The translations under genes and the position numbers were made by a program. From Acinetobacter lanii (lineage in GTDB: Bacteria > Pseudomonadota > Gammaproteobacteria > Pseudomonadales > Moraxellaceae), in contig NZ_CP049916.1 in assembly GCF_011578285.1 (NCBI RefSeq), positions 2,480,001 to 2,544,000 of the forward strand: a DNA stretch of 64,000 bases, given 5' to 3'. Below, piece by piece: positions 26,699 through 36,048 of this stretch. The notes under the pieces were generated by a model. That model did not search any database and was not told the origin of the DNA. It saw nothing but the letters and a program-made list of their open reading frames with translations. Each line of letters begins with the position of its first letter. The stretch's first letter is position 1.

Positions 26699-28753
26699 AT
26701 GCATATAAATTTTAATGATCTTTTTCTAAACATGCACGAACAGCTTGAATCTCCACAAGCTGTTCCTGACGAAAACGTGCTGATTGAATTGGTCAATCGC
26801 ATCCGTCCGCTAGACAGCTATAATACCGACGAAAGCAAAAAAAAATTCCAAGCGCTGATTCAAGCCTTACTGATCACGCCCAATGCCTCTTATACCTTTT
26901 ATGCTTATTTGATTAGCCTGATCAATCGATACAAACAAGTCAGTCTATATGCCGACAGTGGGATTTTGTCTTTAGATGGCTTTTGGAATCAGCTCGGTCA
27001 GCGTCTCGGTGCGCATATTTTACCCCTATTAAGCGATGAAACTGATTTAAAAGATTTGGTTCGACGTGTGTTCCATCAACGCAGTGATCAATACTGGTTG
27101 GAGAACATCGCTGATGAACAATGGATTCAGTTTTTTCAAATTATCAATCAGCCTAAAACCCATGTGCAGGACAAAGTCGGCATAAAACGCGACATGATCA
27201 AAGCCATCACGGTGCTGTCCTATCGCATCAGTGGTATTGGTTTGTATCCAGAGTTTATTAATGCACAGCCTGAGCTGACTGAATATGAGTCACCTTTCTT
27301 GGTGCAAAACCGTGAAATTGTCGAATTTATTGAAGCCTATAAAAAACAGCATCGTGAAGCTGAGGACTTCACTGAATTACACGCCTTAGATGCCGATCAA
27401 GCGCTGGTGATGATCGATCAATGCCGTGATGTGGTGTTAAAAATTCGACGTTCCACCAAACGTATTGGCGTGAGTCTGAGTTTGACTTACCTGCTGTCGC
27501 TCCTTGAGCAATGTCTAGATCGGATTGAACTACTCCTCAATGTACTGACTGAACAAGGTAAAACCCAATATTTAGCCTTGTCTGAGCTGATGCAAGATTT
27601 TGTTGCAGCGCATTTTGTTGAAAACAGTGTGCGTGAACTACTGAAAACCAACAGTGAACTGATTGCACTACAAGTGACTGAAAATGCCAGTAAAACCGGT
27701 GAGCATTATGTAAGTACAGACAAGCACGGCTTTTTAAGCATGTATAAGTCTGCCGCAGGTGCCGGCATTATTATTGCCACCATGGCAACGCTGAAAATTT
27801 TAATGGCACGTTTAACGCTTGCACCCTTGATGCAAGCCTTTGCCTATAGCATGAACTATGCCTTCGGTTTTATGCTGATTCATGTATTGCATTTTACTGT
27901 AGCAACCAAACAACCTGCGATGACCGCGGCAGCCTTGGCAGCTACGGTGCAACATCGTAAAGGCTCAAAGAATGCGCAAATTGCTGAATTGGCTGCTCTG
28001 ATTATCAATATTATAAGAACTCAGTTTATTGCCATTTTAGGCAATATTTCTATTGCCATCCCTGTGGCAGGTATCATTACCCTGTTTTGGCAATTTGCTG
28101 TAGATGAACCTCTACTGACCCATAGCAAAGCCACACATGTGTTGCACAGCTTAGATCCATTTACGTCCCTTGCGATTCCACATGCCGCGATTGCTGGGGT
28201 GTGTTTGTTTTTCTCAGGCTTGATCGCTGGGTATTTTGACAATATGGCCGTCTATCGCAAGGTGGGCCCCCGTTTAAAAGCGCATTACAAACTTAAAAAC
28301 CTACTCGGTGAAGAACGTTTGGGACGCTTTGCCAACTATATTGAGCGAAATTTAGGCGCTTTGGCCGGGAATTTTATCTTCGGGATTATGCTCGGCAGTA
28401 TGGGCACGATTGGTTTTATTCTGGGTTTACCTTTAGATATCCGTCACATTGCCTTTGCTTCGGCAAACTTTATGCAAGGTTTGTTGTGTATCAATGGCAC
28501 ACCTGAAATTGGCTTGATTATTGTCTCTTTTTTAGGGGTGTTGCTGATTGGTCTCACCAACTTATTTGTCAGCTTCAGCTTGACCATTATTGTGGCATTA
28601 CGTGCGCGTCGTGTGCGCTTTGAACAATGGAAGCCGTTGGCAAAATTGGTGTTTACTCACTTTGTCACGCGCCCCCTCGATTTCTTTTGGCCACCTGAAA
28701 AAGCTTTACAGGTTGAAGACAATAATTCGATTCCACCAAAAAGCAATCATTAG
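26699..28753 (+). CDS. Gcr-type putative membrane protein (SpecificRecomb family)
   Basis: The product of about 684 residues resembles proteins annotated as site-specific recombinase Gcr (Pfam SpecificRecomb). The N-terminal half (about 1-340) is soluble and helical. The C-terminal half has at least six membrane segments, including AGIIIATMATLKILMA, FMLIHVLHFTV and GNISIAIPVAGIITLFW. Others are AAIAGVCLFFSGLIAGYF, FIFGIMLGSMGTIGFILG and IGLIIVSFLGVLLIGLTN. No serine- or tyrosine-recombinase catalytic motif is visible, so the recombinase name is doubtful. The ATG at 26699 is used; an in-frame TTG lies two codons earlier. It follows ispB after 31 bases. Confidence 0.75.
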   Translation: MHINFNDLFLNMHEQLESPQAVPDENVLIELVNRIRPLDSYNTDESKKKFQALIQALLITPNASYTFYAYLISLINRYKQVSLYADSGILSLDGFWNQLGQRLGAHILPLLSDETDLKDLVRRVFHQRSDQYWLENIADEQWIQFFQIINQPKTHVQDKVGIKRDMIKAITVLSYRISGIGLYPEFINAQPELTEYESPFLVQNREIVEFIEAYKKQHREAEDFTELHALDADQALVMIDQCRDVVLKIRRSTKRIGVSLSLTYLLSLLEQCLDRIELLLNVLTEQGKTQYLALSELMQDFVAAHFVENSVRELLKTNSELIALQVTENASKTGEHYVSTDKHGFLSMYKSAAGAGIIIATMATLKILMARLTLAPLMQAFAYSMNYAFGFMLIHVLHFTVATKQPAMTAAALAATVQHRKGSKNAQIAELAALIINIIRTQFIAILGNISIAIPVAGIITLFWQFAVDEPLLTHSKATHVLHSLDPFTSLAIPHAAIAGVCLFFSGLIAGYFDNMAVYRKVGPRLKAHYKLKNLLGEERLGRFANYIERNLGALAGNFIFGIMLGSMGTIGFILGLPLDIRHIAFASANFMQGLLCINGTPEIGLIIVSFLGVLLIGLTNLFVSFSLTIIVALRARRVRFEQWKPLAKLVFTHFVTRPLDFFWPPEKALQVEDNNSIPPKSNH

Positions 28754-28830
28754 GATTTGTGTTATTTTTTGTGCAAAAGTTGCTGTGTTTTACAAAATGA
28801 AATTACTATAAATTAGCAAATTATACTGAC

Positions 28831-28860
28831 TTGAAAAAAAGTGTACTGACGAGTACACTT
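28831..28860 (+). promoter_or_regulatory. candidate promoter with overlapping palindromic operator before PAP2-adeIJK
   Basis: TTGAAA (28831-28836) and TACACT (28854-28859) are spaced by 17 bases. A perfect inverted repeat, AAGTGTACT (28839-28847) and AGTACACTT (28852-28860) around GACG, covers the spacer and the whole -10 element. This geometry suits repression by a dimeric TetR-type regulator; in A. baumannii adeIJK is repressed by the TetR-family protein AdeN. Assignment of AdeN to this site is inference. Confidence 0.55.
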
Positions 28861-28916
28861 CGGTGCATTAAATCATCAGAAATAGTGCATAATTTATCGT
28901 TTGGGTCATCAACCAT

Positions 28917-29555
28917 ATGCCTTACTTTTTGATTTTTGTAGCATGTTTAGGATTAATCATCAGTACACTTGGAATTGAATTCCAAGAGATACAACAATTA
29001 GATGTTGCAGCAGTCGCTTGGATGAACCTGCATCACTCCGTTATTTTGCAAAAAATAGCGGTTTTTCTGTCTAAGATCGGTGGTTTACCTGGCGCGCTGT
29101 GCATAGCTGCACTGTGGTGTTTATATCTATATAAATCAAAAAGATATGCACATATTCTATTTATAAGCTTTGGTTTTATAGGTGGGTCGTGTATCGGTTG
29201 GATGCTGAAGTTTTTGTTCAACCGCGCTCGCCCTGATGCAATGTATCAAATCGTAGAGACCTATGGCGCTTCCTTTCCAAGTGGGCACAGTCTCTACGCA
29301 GCCGTATTATCTTGCTTAGTTGTGTTTTTATATTATCAACACGCTCAAGCTAAAATAATCTTATGTTTTGCCTGCTTATGGTCCATCGGTATGGGGCTCT
29401 CCCGCGTTTATGTGGGGGCGCATTTCCCGACCGATGTACTGGCAGGTTGGAGTATTGCTTTGATTTGGGTTGCCCTTTTGTGGTTTTTATTGGCGCCAAA
29501 AATATTAAGTCAAAAACATTTATTTTTAGAGAAAAATCTAAACGAGGTGGAATAA
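28917..29555 (+). CDS. PAP2-family phosphatase
   Basis: The 212-residue inner-membrane protein has about six hydrophobic segments and the three-part phosphatase site: KFLFNRARP (Lys98 to Pro106), PSGH (121-124) and SRVYVGAHFPTD (Ser162, Arg163, His169, Asp173). Such enzymes hydrolyse lipid phosphates, for example undecaprenyl diphosphate or phosphatidic acid; the substrate here is unknown. Its TAA stop overlaps the ATG of adeI by one base, so translation is coupled. The PAP2 gene precedes adeIJK in A. baumannii as well, to my knowledge. It lies just behind the palindrome-covered promoter. Confidence 0.9.
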   Translation: MPYFLIFVACLGLIISTLGIEFQEIQQLDVAAVAWMNLHHSVILQKIAVFLSKIGGLPGALCIAALWCLYLYKSKRYAHILFISFGFIGGSCIGWMLKFLFNRARPDAMYQIVETYGASFPSGHSLYAAVLSCLVVFLYYQHAQAKIILCFACLWSIGMGLSRVYVGAHFPTDVLAGWSIALIWVALLWFLLAPKILSQKHLFLEKNLNEVE

Positions 29556-30838
29556 TGATGTCGGCAAAGCTTTGGGCTCCAGCCCTGACTGCTTGTGCTT
29601 TAGCAACAAGTATTGCACTTGTGGGTTGTAGCAAAGATCCAAAAGATGCTGAGCCAGCCGCTGCTGCTCAACAAATGCCTCCGACAGAAGTTGGTGTCAT
29701 CGTTGCTCAACCGCAAGCTGTTGAAAAAATTGTGGAACTTACTGGTCGTACTTCACCCTATGAAGTGTCTGAAGTTCGTCCACAGGCCAATGGTGTTGTT
29801 TTAAAACGCTTATTTGCAGAAGGCAGTTATGTCCGTGAGGGTCAACCCCTATTTGAAATTGACTCAAGTATCTATCGTGCCAATTTAGACAGTTCAAAAG
29901 CGGAAGTACTCCGTGCGAAAGCCAATTTGAATACCTTAGAAATCAAAACCAATCGTTACAAACAATTGGTGGGCATTAATGCGGTTTCAAAACAAGAATA
30001 CGACGATTTAGTCGGTCAGGTGAATTTGGCGAAAGCTGAACTGGCGGCTGCAGAAGCTGCTGTTCGTAATGCTCAGATTAATCTGGGTTACTCAACGGTA
30101 CGTTCTCCTATTTCAGGTCAATCAAGCCGTTCAACCTTTACTGCTGGTGCGTTAGTGACAGCGAGCCAAGCTGAACCGTTGGTCACGATTCGTCGTCTTG
30201 ATCCAATTTATGTCGACATCAATCAGTCGAGTGCTGAAATGATTCGTCTTCGTCAAGAACTCAGTAAAGGCACGATTGACCGGAGTAATAACACCAAAGT
30301 TCGTCTAAAACTTGAAGATGGAAGTTTCTACAACATCGAAGGCAATCTTGCCTTCTCGGATGCCAGTGTAAATCCAGATACAGGTACAGTGACTTTACGT
30401 GCGGTGTTCTCGAATCCAAATCATTTGTTACTTCCGGGTATGTTTGCCAATGCGCAAATTGTGGAAGGTGTAATTCCAAATGCATACTTGGTTCCACAAG
30501 CAGCTGTTACGCGTACCCCGACAGGTCAAGCCACTGCAATGCTTGTCAATGCCAAAGGTTTGGTTGAAGTACGCAATATTGACACTGCGGGTACACAAGG
30601 TCCGAATTGGATTGTCACCAAAGGTTTAACCACAGGCGATAAAATTATTGTTGATGGTGTCGCGAAAATTAAACCTGAACAGCAAGTGACAGCAAAACCT
30701 TATCAAGCACCACCTGCGGGTCAAACCCCTTCAAATGCACAAGCTGCACCGAAGGCGGATACTGCTGCAAAACCTGCAGAACCTGCAAAACAGCCGAATG
30801 CTCAGAAAACTGAACAGCAAGCTACTTCGACAACATAA
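29555..30838 (+). CDS. adeI: RND efflux pump membrane-fusion protein AdeI
   Basis: AdeI links the inner-membrane pump AdeJ to the outer-membrane channel AdeK across the periplasm. The 427-residue precursor starts MMSAKLWAPA with lipobox LVGC (Cys25). It has the first lipoyl half SEVRPQANGVVLKRLFAEGS, an alpha-helical hairpin (about 100-170), the second lipoyl half with STVRSPISGQSS and a Pro/Ala/Gln-rich C-terminal tail. GAGGTGG upstream sets the start inside the end of the PAP2 gene. The overall match is to AdeI/AcrA-type adaptors, which with AdeJK export many antibiotics and dyes. Confidence 0.92.
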   Translation: MMSAKLWAPALTACALATSIALVGCSKDPKDAEPAAAAQQMPPTEVGVIVAQPQAVEKIVELTGRTSPYEVSEVRPQANGVVLKRLFAEGSYVREGQPLFEIDSSIYRANLDSSKAEVLRAKANLNTLEIKTNRYKQLVGINAVSKQEYDDLVGQVNLAKAELAAAEAAVRNAQINLGYSTVRSPISGQSSRSTFTAGALVTASQAEPLVTIRRLDPIYVDINQSSAEMIRLRQELSKGTIDRSNNTKVRLKLEDGSFYNIEGNLAFSDASVNPDTGTVTLRAVFSNPNHLLLPGMFANAQIVEGVIPNAYLVPQAAVTRTPTGQATAMLVNAKGLVEVRNIDTAGTQGPNWIVTKGLTTGDKIIVDGVAKIKPEQQVTAKPYQAPPAGQTPSNAQAAPKADTAAKPAEPAKQPNAQKTEQQATSTT

Positions 30839-30850
30839 GGAGTAGACTGA

Positions 30851-33800
30851 ATGGCTCAATTTTTTATTCATCGCCCCATCTTTGCATGGGTAATTGCGTT
30901 GGTGATTATGCTGGCGGGGATTATTACCCTCAGCCAAATGCCAATTTCGCAATATCCAACCATTGCTCCGCCGAAAGTTTCGATTTCAGCAACTTATCCG
31001 GGTGCATCTGCTGAAACTGTTGAAAACACAGTGACTCAGGTTATTGAACAGCAGATGAATGGTTTGGATGGTTTACGTTATATTGCCTCAAACAGTGCTG
31101 CAAACGGTCAAGCATCGATTGAAGTCAACTTTGAACAAGGTGTCGATCCCGATATCGCTCAAGTTCAAGTTCAAAACAAATTGCAATCTGCAACTGCCCT
31201 TTTGCCTGATGATGTGCAACGTCAAGGGATTAAGGTCACCAAATCAGGTTCAAGCTTCTTACAGGTTGTGGCGTTTTATTCGACCAATGACAATCTGACT
31301 GCAGATGACATTAAAGACTATGTCAACTCCAATATTTCTGAACCGATTAGCCGTGTCAATGGTGTCGGTGAAGTTCAGGTCTTTGGTGGTTCATATGCAA
31401 TGCGTATTTGGATGGATCCATCCAAAATGGCCAACCTACAAGTGACGCCAAGCGATATTGCAACGGCAATTCGTGCCCAGAACTCTCAGGTTGCTGTAGG
31501 TCAATTGGGTGGTGCACCTTCTGTAAAAGGTCAAGTGCTGAATGCGACCGTCAATGCACAAAGCATGTTGGAAACACCTGAACAGTTTGAAAATATTTTC
31601 ATTAAAAATACTACGACCGGTGCGCAAGTTCTATTGAAGGACGTCGCTCGTGTTGAGTTGGGTGCAGAAACCTATCAATTTGATTCTAAGTTTAATGGTA
31701 AGCCTGCCGGTGGTATGGCGATTAAATTAGCAACGGGTGCCAATGCCTTAGATACCGCAGCAGCGGTTGAAGAGCGCTTAGCACAACTGCGCAAAAACTA
31801 CCCTGCGGGTATGAAAGACCAAGTGGCTTATGACACGACACCATTCATTAAGTTGTCGATTGAAAGTGTTGTGCATACGCTATTTGAAGCGATTATTCTT
31901 GTATTCTTCGTGATGTTCCTGTTCTTACAGAACTGGCGTGCCACCATTATTCCGACGCTTGCGGTTCCAGTCGTGGTACTCGGAACATTTGCAGTGATTA
32001 ATGTGTTCGGTTTCACGATTAACACCTTAACCATGTTTGCGATGGTACTGGCGATTGGTCTTCTGGTCGATGATGCCATTGTGGTGGTCGAGAACGTCGA
32101 ACGTGTGATGACTGAAGAGCACCTGAGTCCTGTAGAAGCGACAGAAAAGTCGATGCAACAGATTTCGGGCGCATTGGTCGGTATTACGTCAGTATTGACC
32201 GCAGTATTCGTTCCTTTGGCTTTCATGAGCGGAACGACCGGGGTAATTTACCGTCAGTTCTCGGTGACACTTGTTACCGCTATGATTCTGTCATTGATCG
32301 TTGCGTTGACGTTCACACCTGCACTTTGTGCGACCATTTTGAAACAACACGATCCGAACAAGAAACAAAGCAATGGTATTTTTGCGCGTTTCTTCCGTTG
32401 GTTTAATGCTACATTTGATAAAATTGCAGAAAAATATCAAGGCGGTGTCAATCGTTTAACCCACAGCAAAATCATTTCAGGTTTGGTTTACTTGGGTGTG
32501 ATTGTGGTGATGGTGCTGGGCTTCATGAAAATGCCAACTTCATTCTTACCAGATGAAGACCAAGGTATTGTCATGACCTTAGTTCAGCTACCACCGAATG
32601 CCAGCTTAGAACGTACAGACAAAGCCATTACCAGCATGACCAACTTCTTCTTGGAAAAAGAAAAAGATTCGGTTGAGTCGGTGTTTAGCGTAGCCGGATT
32701 CTCGTTTACCGGTATTGGTCAAAATGCCGGTATTGGTTTCGTGAAACTCAAAGACTGGGAAGAGCGTACCACCCCTGAATCTAAAATTGGGGCATTGGTA
32801 CAGCGTGGTATGGCACTGAACATGATCGTCAAAGATGCCTCTTACATCATGCCATTACAGCTTCCTGCAATGCCGGAACTTGGCGTCAGCGCTGGTTTTA
32901 ACTTACAGTTAAAAGCCTCTGCGGGTCAAAGTCATCAGCAGTTATTAGATGCACGTAATATTGTCTTGGGTATGGCGGCAAAAGATGAACGCTTAACGGG
33001 CGTACGTCCAAATGGTCAAGAAGATACGCCACAGTACAAAATTATTGTCGATCAAGCCAAAGCAGGTGCAATGGGTGTCAGCTTAACTGAGATCAATTCA
33101 ACACTCAACTTGGCTTGGGGTAGTTCGTACATTAACTACTTCGTCGACCGAAATCGTGTCAAACGTGTCTATGTTCAGGCTGAAGCTGAAGCACGTATGA
33201 TGCCTGAAGATTTAGACAAGTGGTATGTCCGTAACAATCAAGGCACCATGGTTCCATTTAGTACGTTTGCTACGGGCGAATGGGTCTATGGTTCTCCACG
33301 TCTTGAGCGTTATAATGGTATTTCTTCAATGAACATTCAGGGTGCTCCAGCACCGGGTGTGAGTTCAGGTGATGCTATGAAAGCCATGGAAGAAATTATT
33401 GCTAAGCTTCCTGAAGCAGGTTTACAAGGTTTCGACTATGAATGGACTGGCTTATCTTTAGAAGAACGTGATTCTGGTGCTCAAACACCTTTCTTATTGG
33501 TATTGTCTATTCTGATTGTATTCTTATGCTTAGCTGCGTTATATGAAAGCTGGTCAATTCCAATGGCGGTTCTCATGGTAATTCCATTGGGTGTAGTGGG
33601 TGCGGTTGTGCTAACCTATACAGCAATGCTGATTACCAAAGACACTAACCTGTCGAACAACATTTACTTCACGGTTGCCTTAATTGCCGTGATTGGTCTC
33701 TCTGCGAAAAATGCAATTTTAATTGTAGAATTCGCCAAAGAGCTCCAAGACGAAGGCGAAGAACTGTTCGAAGCAACCTTACATGCTGCAAAAATGCGTT

Positions 33801-34027
33801 TACGACCGATTATCATGACCACACTTGCGTTTGGTCTTGGTGTGCTTCCGCTTGCACTTTCTTCAGGTGCCGGCGCGGGTAGCCAACATTCTGTAGGCTA
33901 TGGCGTACTCGGTGGTGTAATTAGCTCGACGCTTTTAGGGATCTTCTTTATTCCAGTGTTCTATGTCTGGATTCGAAGCATCTTTAAAGGTAAACCGAAA
34001 CAAAATAAACAGGAGCACATTTCGTGA
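30851..34027 (+). CDS. adeJ: RND multidrug efflux transporter AdeJ
   Basis: AdeJ is the proton-driven inner-membrane pump of the tripartite system. The 1058-residue length, twelve predicted membrane segments and duplicated architecture are those of AcrB/AdeJ (HAE1) transporters. Asp407 and Asp408 in GLLVDDAIVVVENVERVM form the proton relay, and QISQYPT-like PISQYPTIAPP marks the N-terminal periplasmic domain. The late AKNAILIVEFAKE and MRLRPIIMT motifs are present. It follows adeI after 12 bases with AGGAGT upstream and overlaps adeK by one base. Confidence 0.95.
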   Translation: MAQFFIHRPIFAWVIALVIMLAGIITLSQMPISQYPTIAPPKVSISATYPGASAETVENTVTQVIEQQMNGLDGLRYIASNSAANGQASIEVNFEQGVDPDIAQVQVQNKLQSATALLPDDVQRQGIKVTKSGSSFLQVVAFYSTNDNLTADDIKDYVNSNISEPISRVNGVGEVQVFGGSYAMRIWMDPSKMANLQVTPSDIATAIRAQNSQVAVGQLGGAPSVKGQVLNATVNAQSMLETPEQFENIFIKNTTTGAQVLLKDVARVELGAETYQFDSKFNGKPAGGMAIKLATGANALDTAAAVEERLAQLRKNYPAGMKDQVAYDTTPFIKLSIESVVHTLFEAIILVFFVMFLFLQNWRATIIPTLAVPVVVLGTFAVINVFGFTINTLTMFAMVLAIGLLVDDAIVVVENVERVMTEEHLSPVEATEKSMQQISGALVGITSVLTAVFVPLAFMSGTTGVIYRQFSVTLVTAMILSLIVALTFTPALCATILKQHDPNKKQSNGIFARFFRWFNATFDKIAEKYQGGVNRLTHSKIISGLVYLGVIVVMVLGFMKMPTSFLPDEDQGIVMTLVQLPPNASLERTDKAITSMTNFFLEKEKDSVESVFSVAGFSFTGIGQNAGIGFVKLKDWEERTTPESKIGALVQRGMALNMIVKDASYIMPLQLPAMPELGVSAGFNLQLKASAGQSHQQLLDARNIVLGMAAKDERLTGVRPNGQEDTPQYKIIVDQAKAGAMGVSLTEINSTLNLAWGSSYINYFVDRNRVKRVYVQAEAEARMMPEDLDKWYVRNNQGTMVPFSTFATGEWVYGSPRLERYNGISSMNIQGAPAPGVSSGDAMKAMEEIIAKLPEAGLQGFDYEWTGLSLEERDSGAQTPFLLVLSILIVFLCLAALYESWSIPMAVLMVIPLGVVGAVVLTYTAMLITKDTNLSNNIYFTVALIAVIGLSAKNAILIVEFAKELQDEGEELFEATLHAAKMRLRPIIMTTLAFGLGVLPLALSSGAGAGSQHSVGYGVLGGVISSTLLGIFFIPVFYVWIRSIFKGKPKQNKQEHIS

Positions 34028-35559
34028 TGCAAAAAGTATGGTCTATTACAGGTCGTAGCATTGCGGTATCTGCACTTGCGCTTGCTTTGGCAGCTTGCCA
34101 AAGCATGCGTGGGCCAGAGCCAGTTGTTGAATCCAATATTCCTGGGAATTATCTCCTCAATAATTCTGGCCCATCGATTGCTGAACAGGGTTATAAAGAA
34201 TATTTTTCTGATGCTCGTTTAATTCAAGTGATTGACCAAGCCTTGGCCAATAACCGTGATTTGCGTAAAGCCGCTTTAAATATTGATAAAGCGCAAGCGC
34301 AATATCGTATTACGGCCAATGGTTTGTTACCGACCATTGGTGCAAGTGCTGGTGTACTACAACAAGACCTAGGTGGTCCTAACAGTAGTTCAAACACCAA
34401 CTATAATGTCGGCTTGGGTTTAACCAATTACGAGATTGATTTCTGGGGTCGAATTCGTAGTTTGAAAGACAATGCGCTTGATTTGTATTTAGCCTCAGCA
34501 AGTGCTCGTGACTCGACTCAAATCAGTTTAATCAGTCAAGTGGCTCAGGCTTGGGTGTCTTATTCGTATGCCAATGCAGCTTTGGATATTGCCAATAACA
34601 CCCTCAAAGCACAGCTTGAATCTATGCGTTTAAACCAAAAACGTTTTGACGTCGGGATTGATAATGGTGTTGCTTTAAGTAATGCCAAAATCTTGGTTGA
34701 GCAAGCACGCGCTGATGTTTACAACTATCAAACCCAAGTATTGCAAGCCAAGAACTTGATTGATTTATTGGTGGGTGCACCTGTAGATCAAGCGTTATTG
34801 CCACGCGAGAAAGTGACTAAAATTACCAATGCTAAGATCTTTAATACAGGCTTACCAAGTAATTTGTTACAGAATCGACCTGACATTAAAGCGGCTGAGT
34901 ACCAGTTAAGTGCTGCCGGTGCCAATATTGGTGCTGCACGTGCACGTATGTTCCCGAACATTAACTTGGTCGGTCAATTGGGTCTGTCTTCAAATGACCT
35001 GAGCAACTTATTTAAATCAAGTGCCTCTGCTTGGACCTATGGTTTAAATCTGGATGTGCCCATCTTTGACTGGGGTACACGCCGTGCCAATATCAAGGTT
35101 TCTGAAACTGAACGCGCAATGGTCTTAGCCGATTATGAAAAATCGATTCAGTCTGCATTCCGTGAAGTGAACGATGCACTAGCAGTGCGTAAAAACATTG
35201 CTGATCGACTCAGTTCAACCAAACGTTTGTATGAAGCCAACTACAAAACCTACACCCTTAACCTTGCGCGCTTCCGCGCAGGGATTGACGGTTTTGGTAT
35301 GGTCTTGGATTCACAACGTTGGACCTATGCTGCTGAACAAGGTTTAAACCAGTTACAACAAGCTGAAATCAACAATCAGGTTGAACTGTATAAAGCCTTG
35401 GGTGGTGGTGTAAAAGCCAATACAACAGAAGTGATTGAGTATGCACCTTCAAGTGCCGATAAATTTGAAGAAAAACGTGCAGAGCATCCTGACCGTAAGC
35501 CGAATGTATTTGAACGTTGGTTTGAAAAACATAACAGCCAACCGACCAATGGCAAATAA
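34027..35559 (+). CDS. adeK: RND efflux outer-membrane channel AdeK
   Basis: AdeK is the TolC/OprM-type trimeric outer-membrane exit duct. The 510-residue precursor has a lipoprotein signal peptide with LAAC (Cys24), the two repeated helical/beta units of the OEP family (for example VGLGLTNYEIDFWGRIRSL and YGLNLDVPIFDWGTRRANI), and an OprM-like AAEQGLNQLQQAEINNQVELYKALGGG near the end. The ATG at 34027 shares its A with the adeJ TGA stop; a GTG one codon earlier is possible. A polar C-terminal tail of about 45 residues follows the barrel domain. A UUCG-loop terminator ends the operon. Confidence 0.93.
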   Translation: MQKVWSITGRSIAVSALALALAACQSMRGPEPVVESNIPGNYLLNNSGPSIAEQGYKEYFSDARLIQVIDQALANNRDLRKAALNIDKAQAQYRITANGLLPTIGASAGVLQQDLGGPNSSSNTNYNVGLGLTNYEIDFWGRIRSLKDNALDLYLASASARDSTQISLISQVAQAWVSYSYANAALDIANNTLKAQLESMRLNQKRFDVGIDNGVALSNAKILVEQARADVYNYQTQVLQAKNLIDLLVGAPVDQALLPREKVTKITNAKIFNTGLPSNLLQNRPDIKAAEYQLSAAGANIGAARARMFPNINLVGQLGLSSNDLSNLFKSSASAWTYGLNLDVPIFDWGTRRANIKVSETERAMVLADYEKSIQSAFREVNDALAVRKNIADRLSSTKRLYEANYKTYTLNLARFRAGIDGFGMVLDSQRWTYAAEQGLNQLQQAEINNQVELYKALGGGVKANTTEVIEYAPSSADKFEEKRAEHPDRKPNVFERWFEKHNSQPTNGK

Positions 35560-35578
35560 GCTGTCGGTGGATTAAAGA

Positions 35579-35605
35579 AAAGCTCACTTCGGTGGGCTTT
35601 TTTTA
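35579..35605 (+). terminator. terminator after adeK
   Basis: AAAGCTCAC pairs with GTGGGCTTT (one wobble) around a TTCG tetraloop, followed by a T-run, 20 bases after adeK. Confidence 0.9.
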
Positions 35606-35664
35606 TTGCTAAATTTTCTAATGTTTTCTATCTTGAATTAAAACTTAGAGATTAGAAAATTAAG

Positions 35665-36039
35665 ATGATCCTCAGTAATTTAGAAACTGTTCCAGCACAT
35701 CGCATTCTTCGTCAAATTGATGTGGTCTATGGCAGCACCGTACGCAGTAAACATGTGGGACGTGACCTGATGGCAGGACTGAAAAATATTGTCGGTGGTG
35801 AATTGACCGGCTATACCGAACTCTTAGAAGAATCTCGAAAAGAAGCCATGGATCGGATGATTCAAAAAGCGCAAAGCATGGGTGCCAATGCGATCGTGGG
35901 GATTCGTTTTTCAACCTCCAATATTGCACAAGGTGCGTCTGAACTGTTTGTTTATGGCACTGCTGTCGTGGTTGAGCCGCTTCAAGCAACAAGTCACGCT
36001 ACGATTCCAGACCCATTCCCTAATTTGACAATGGGTTAA
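35665..36039 (+). CDS. YbjQ/UPF0145 family protein
   Basis: The 124-residue soluble protein matches the YbjQ (heavy-metal-binding-domain, UPF0145) family: VYGSTVRSKHVGRDL, GGELTGYTELLEESRKEAMD and MGANAIVGIRFSTSNIAQGA. These proteins form pentamers in crystal structures, but the cellular role is unsettled. It is followed after 9 bases by a membrane-anchored paralogue, so the two are probably co-expressed and may form mixed assemblies. Confidence 0.85.
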   Translation: MILSNLETVPAHRILRQIDVVYGSTVRSKHVGRDLMAGLKNIVGGELTGYTELLEESRKEAMDRMIQKAQSMGANAIVGIRFSTSNIAQGASELFVYGTAVVVEPLQATSHATIPDPFPNLTMG

Positions 36040-36048
36040 GGCTCAATC

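Noticed and set aside
26699..28753. Mobile element marked by a site-specific recombinase
   Set aside because: The protein has membrane spans and no recombinase catalytic motif, its neighbours are core genes, and no inverted repeats or target duplications were seen.
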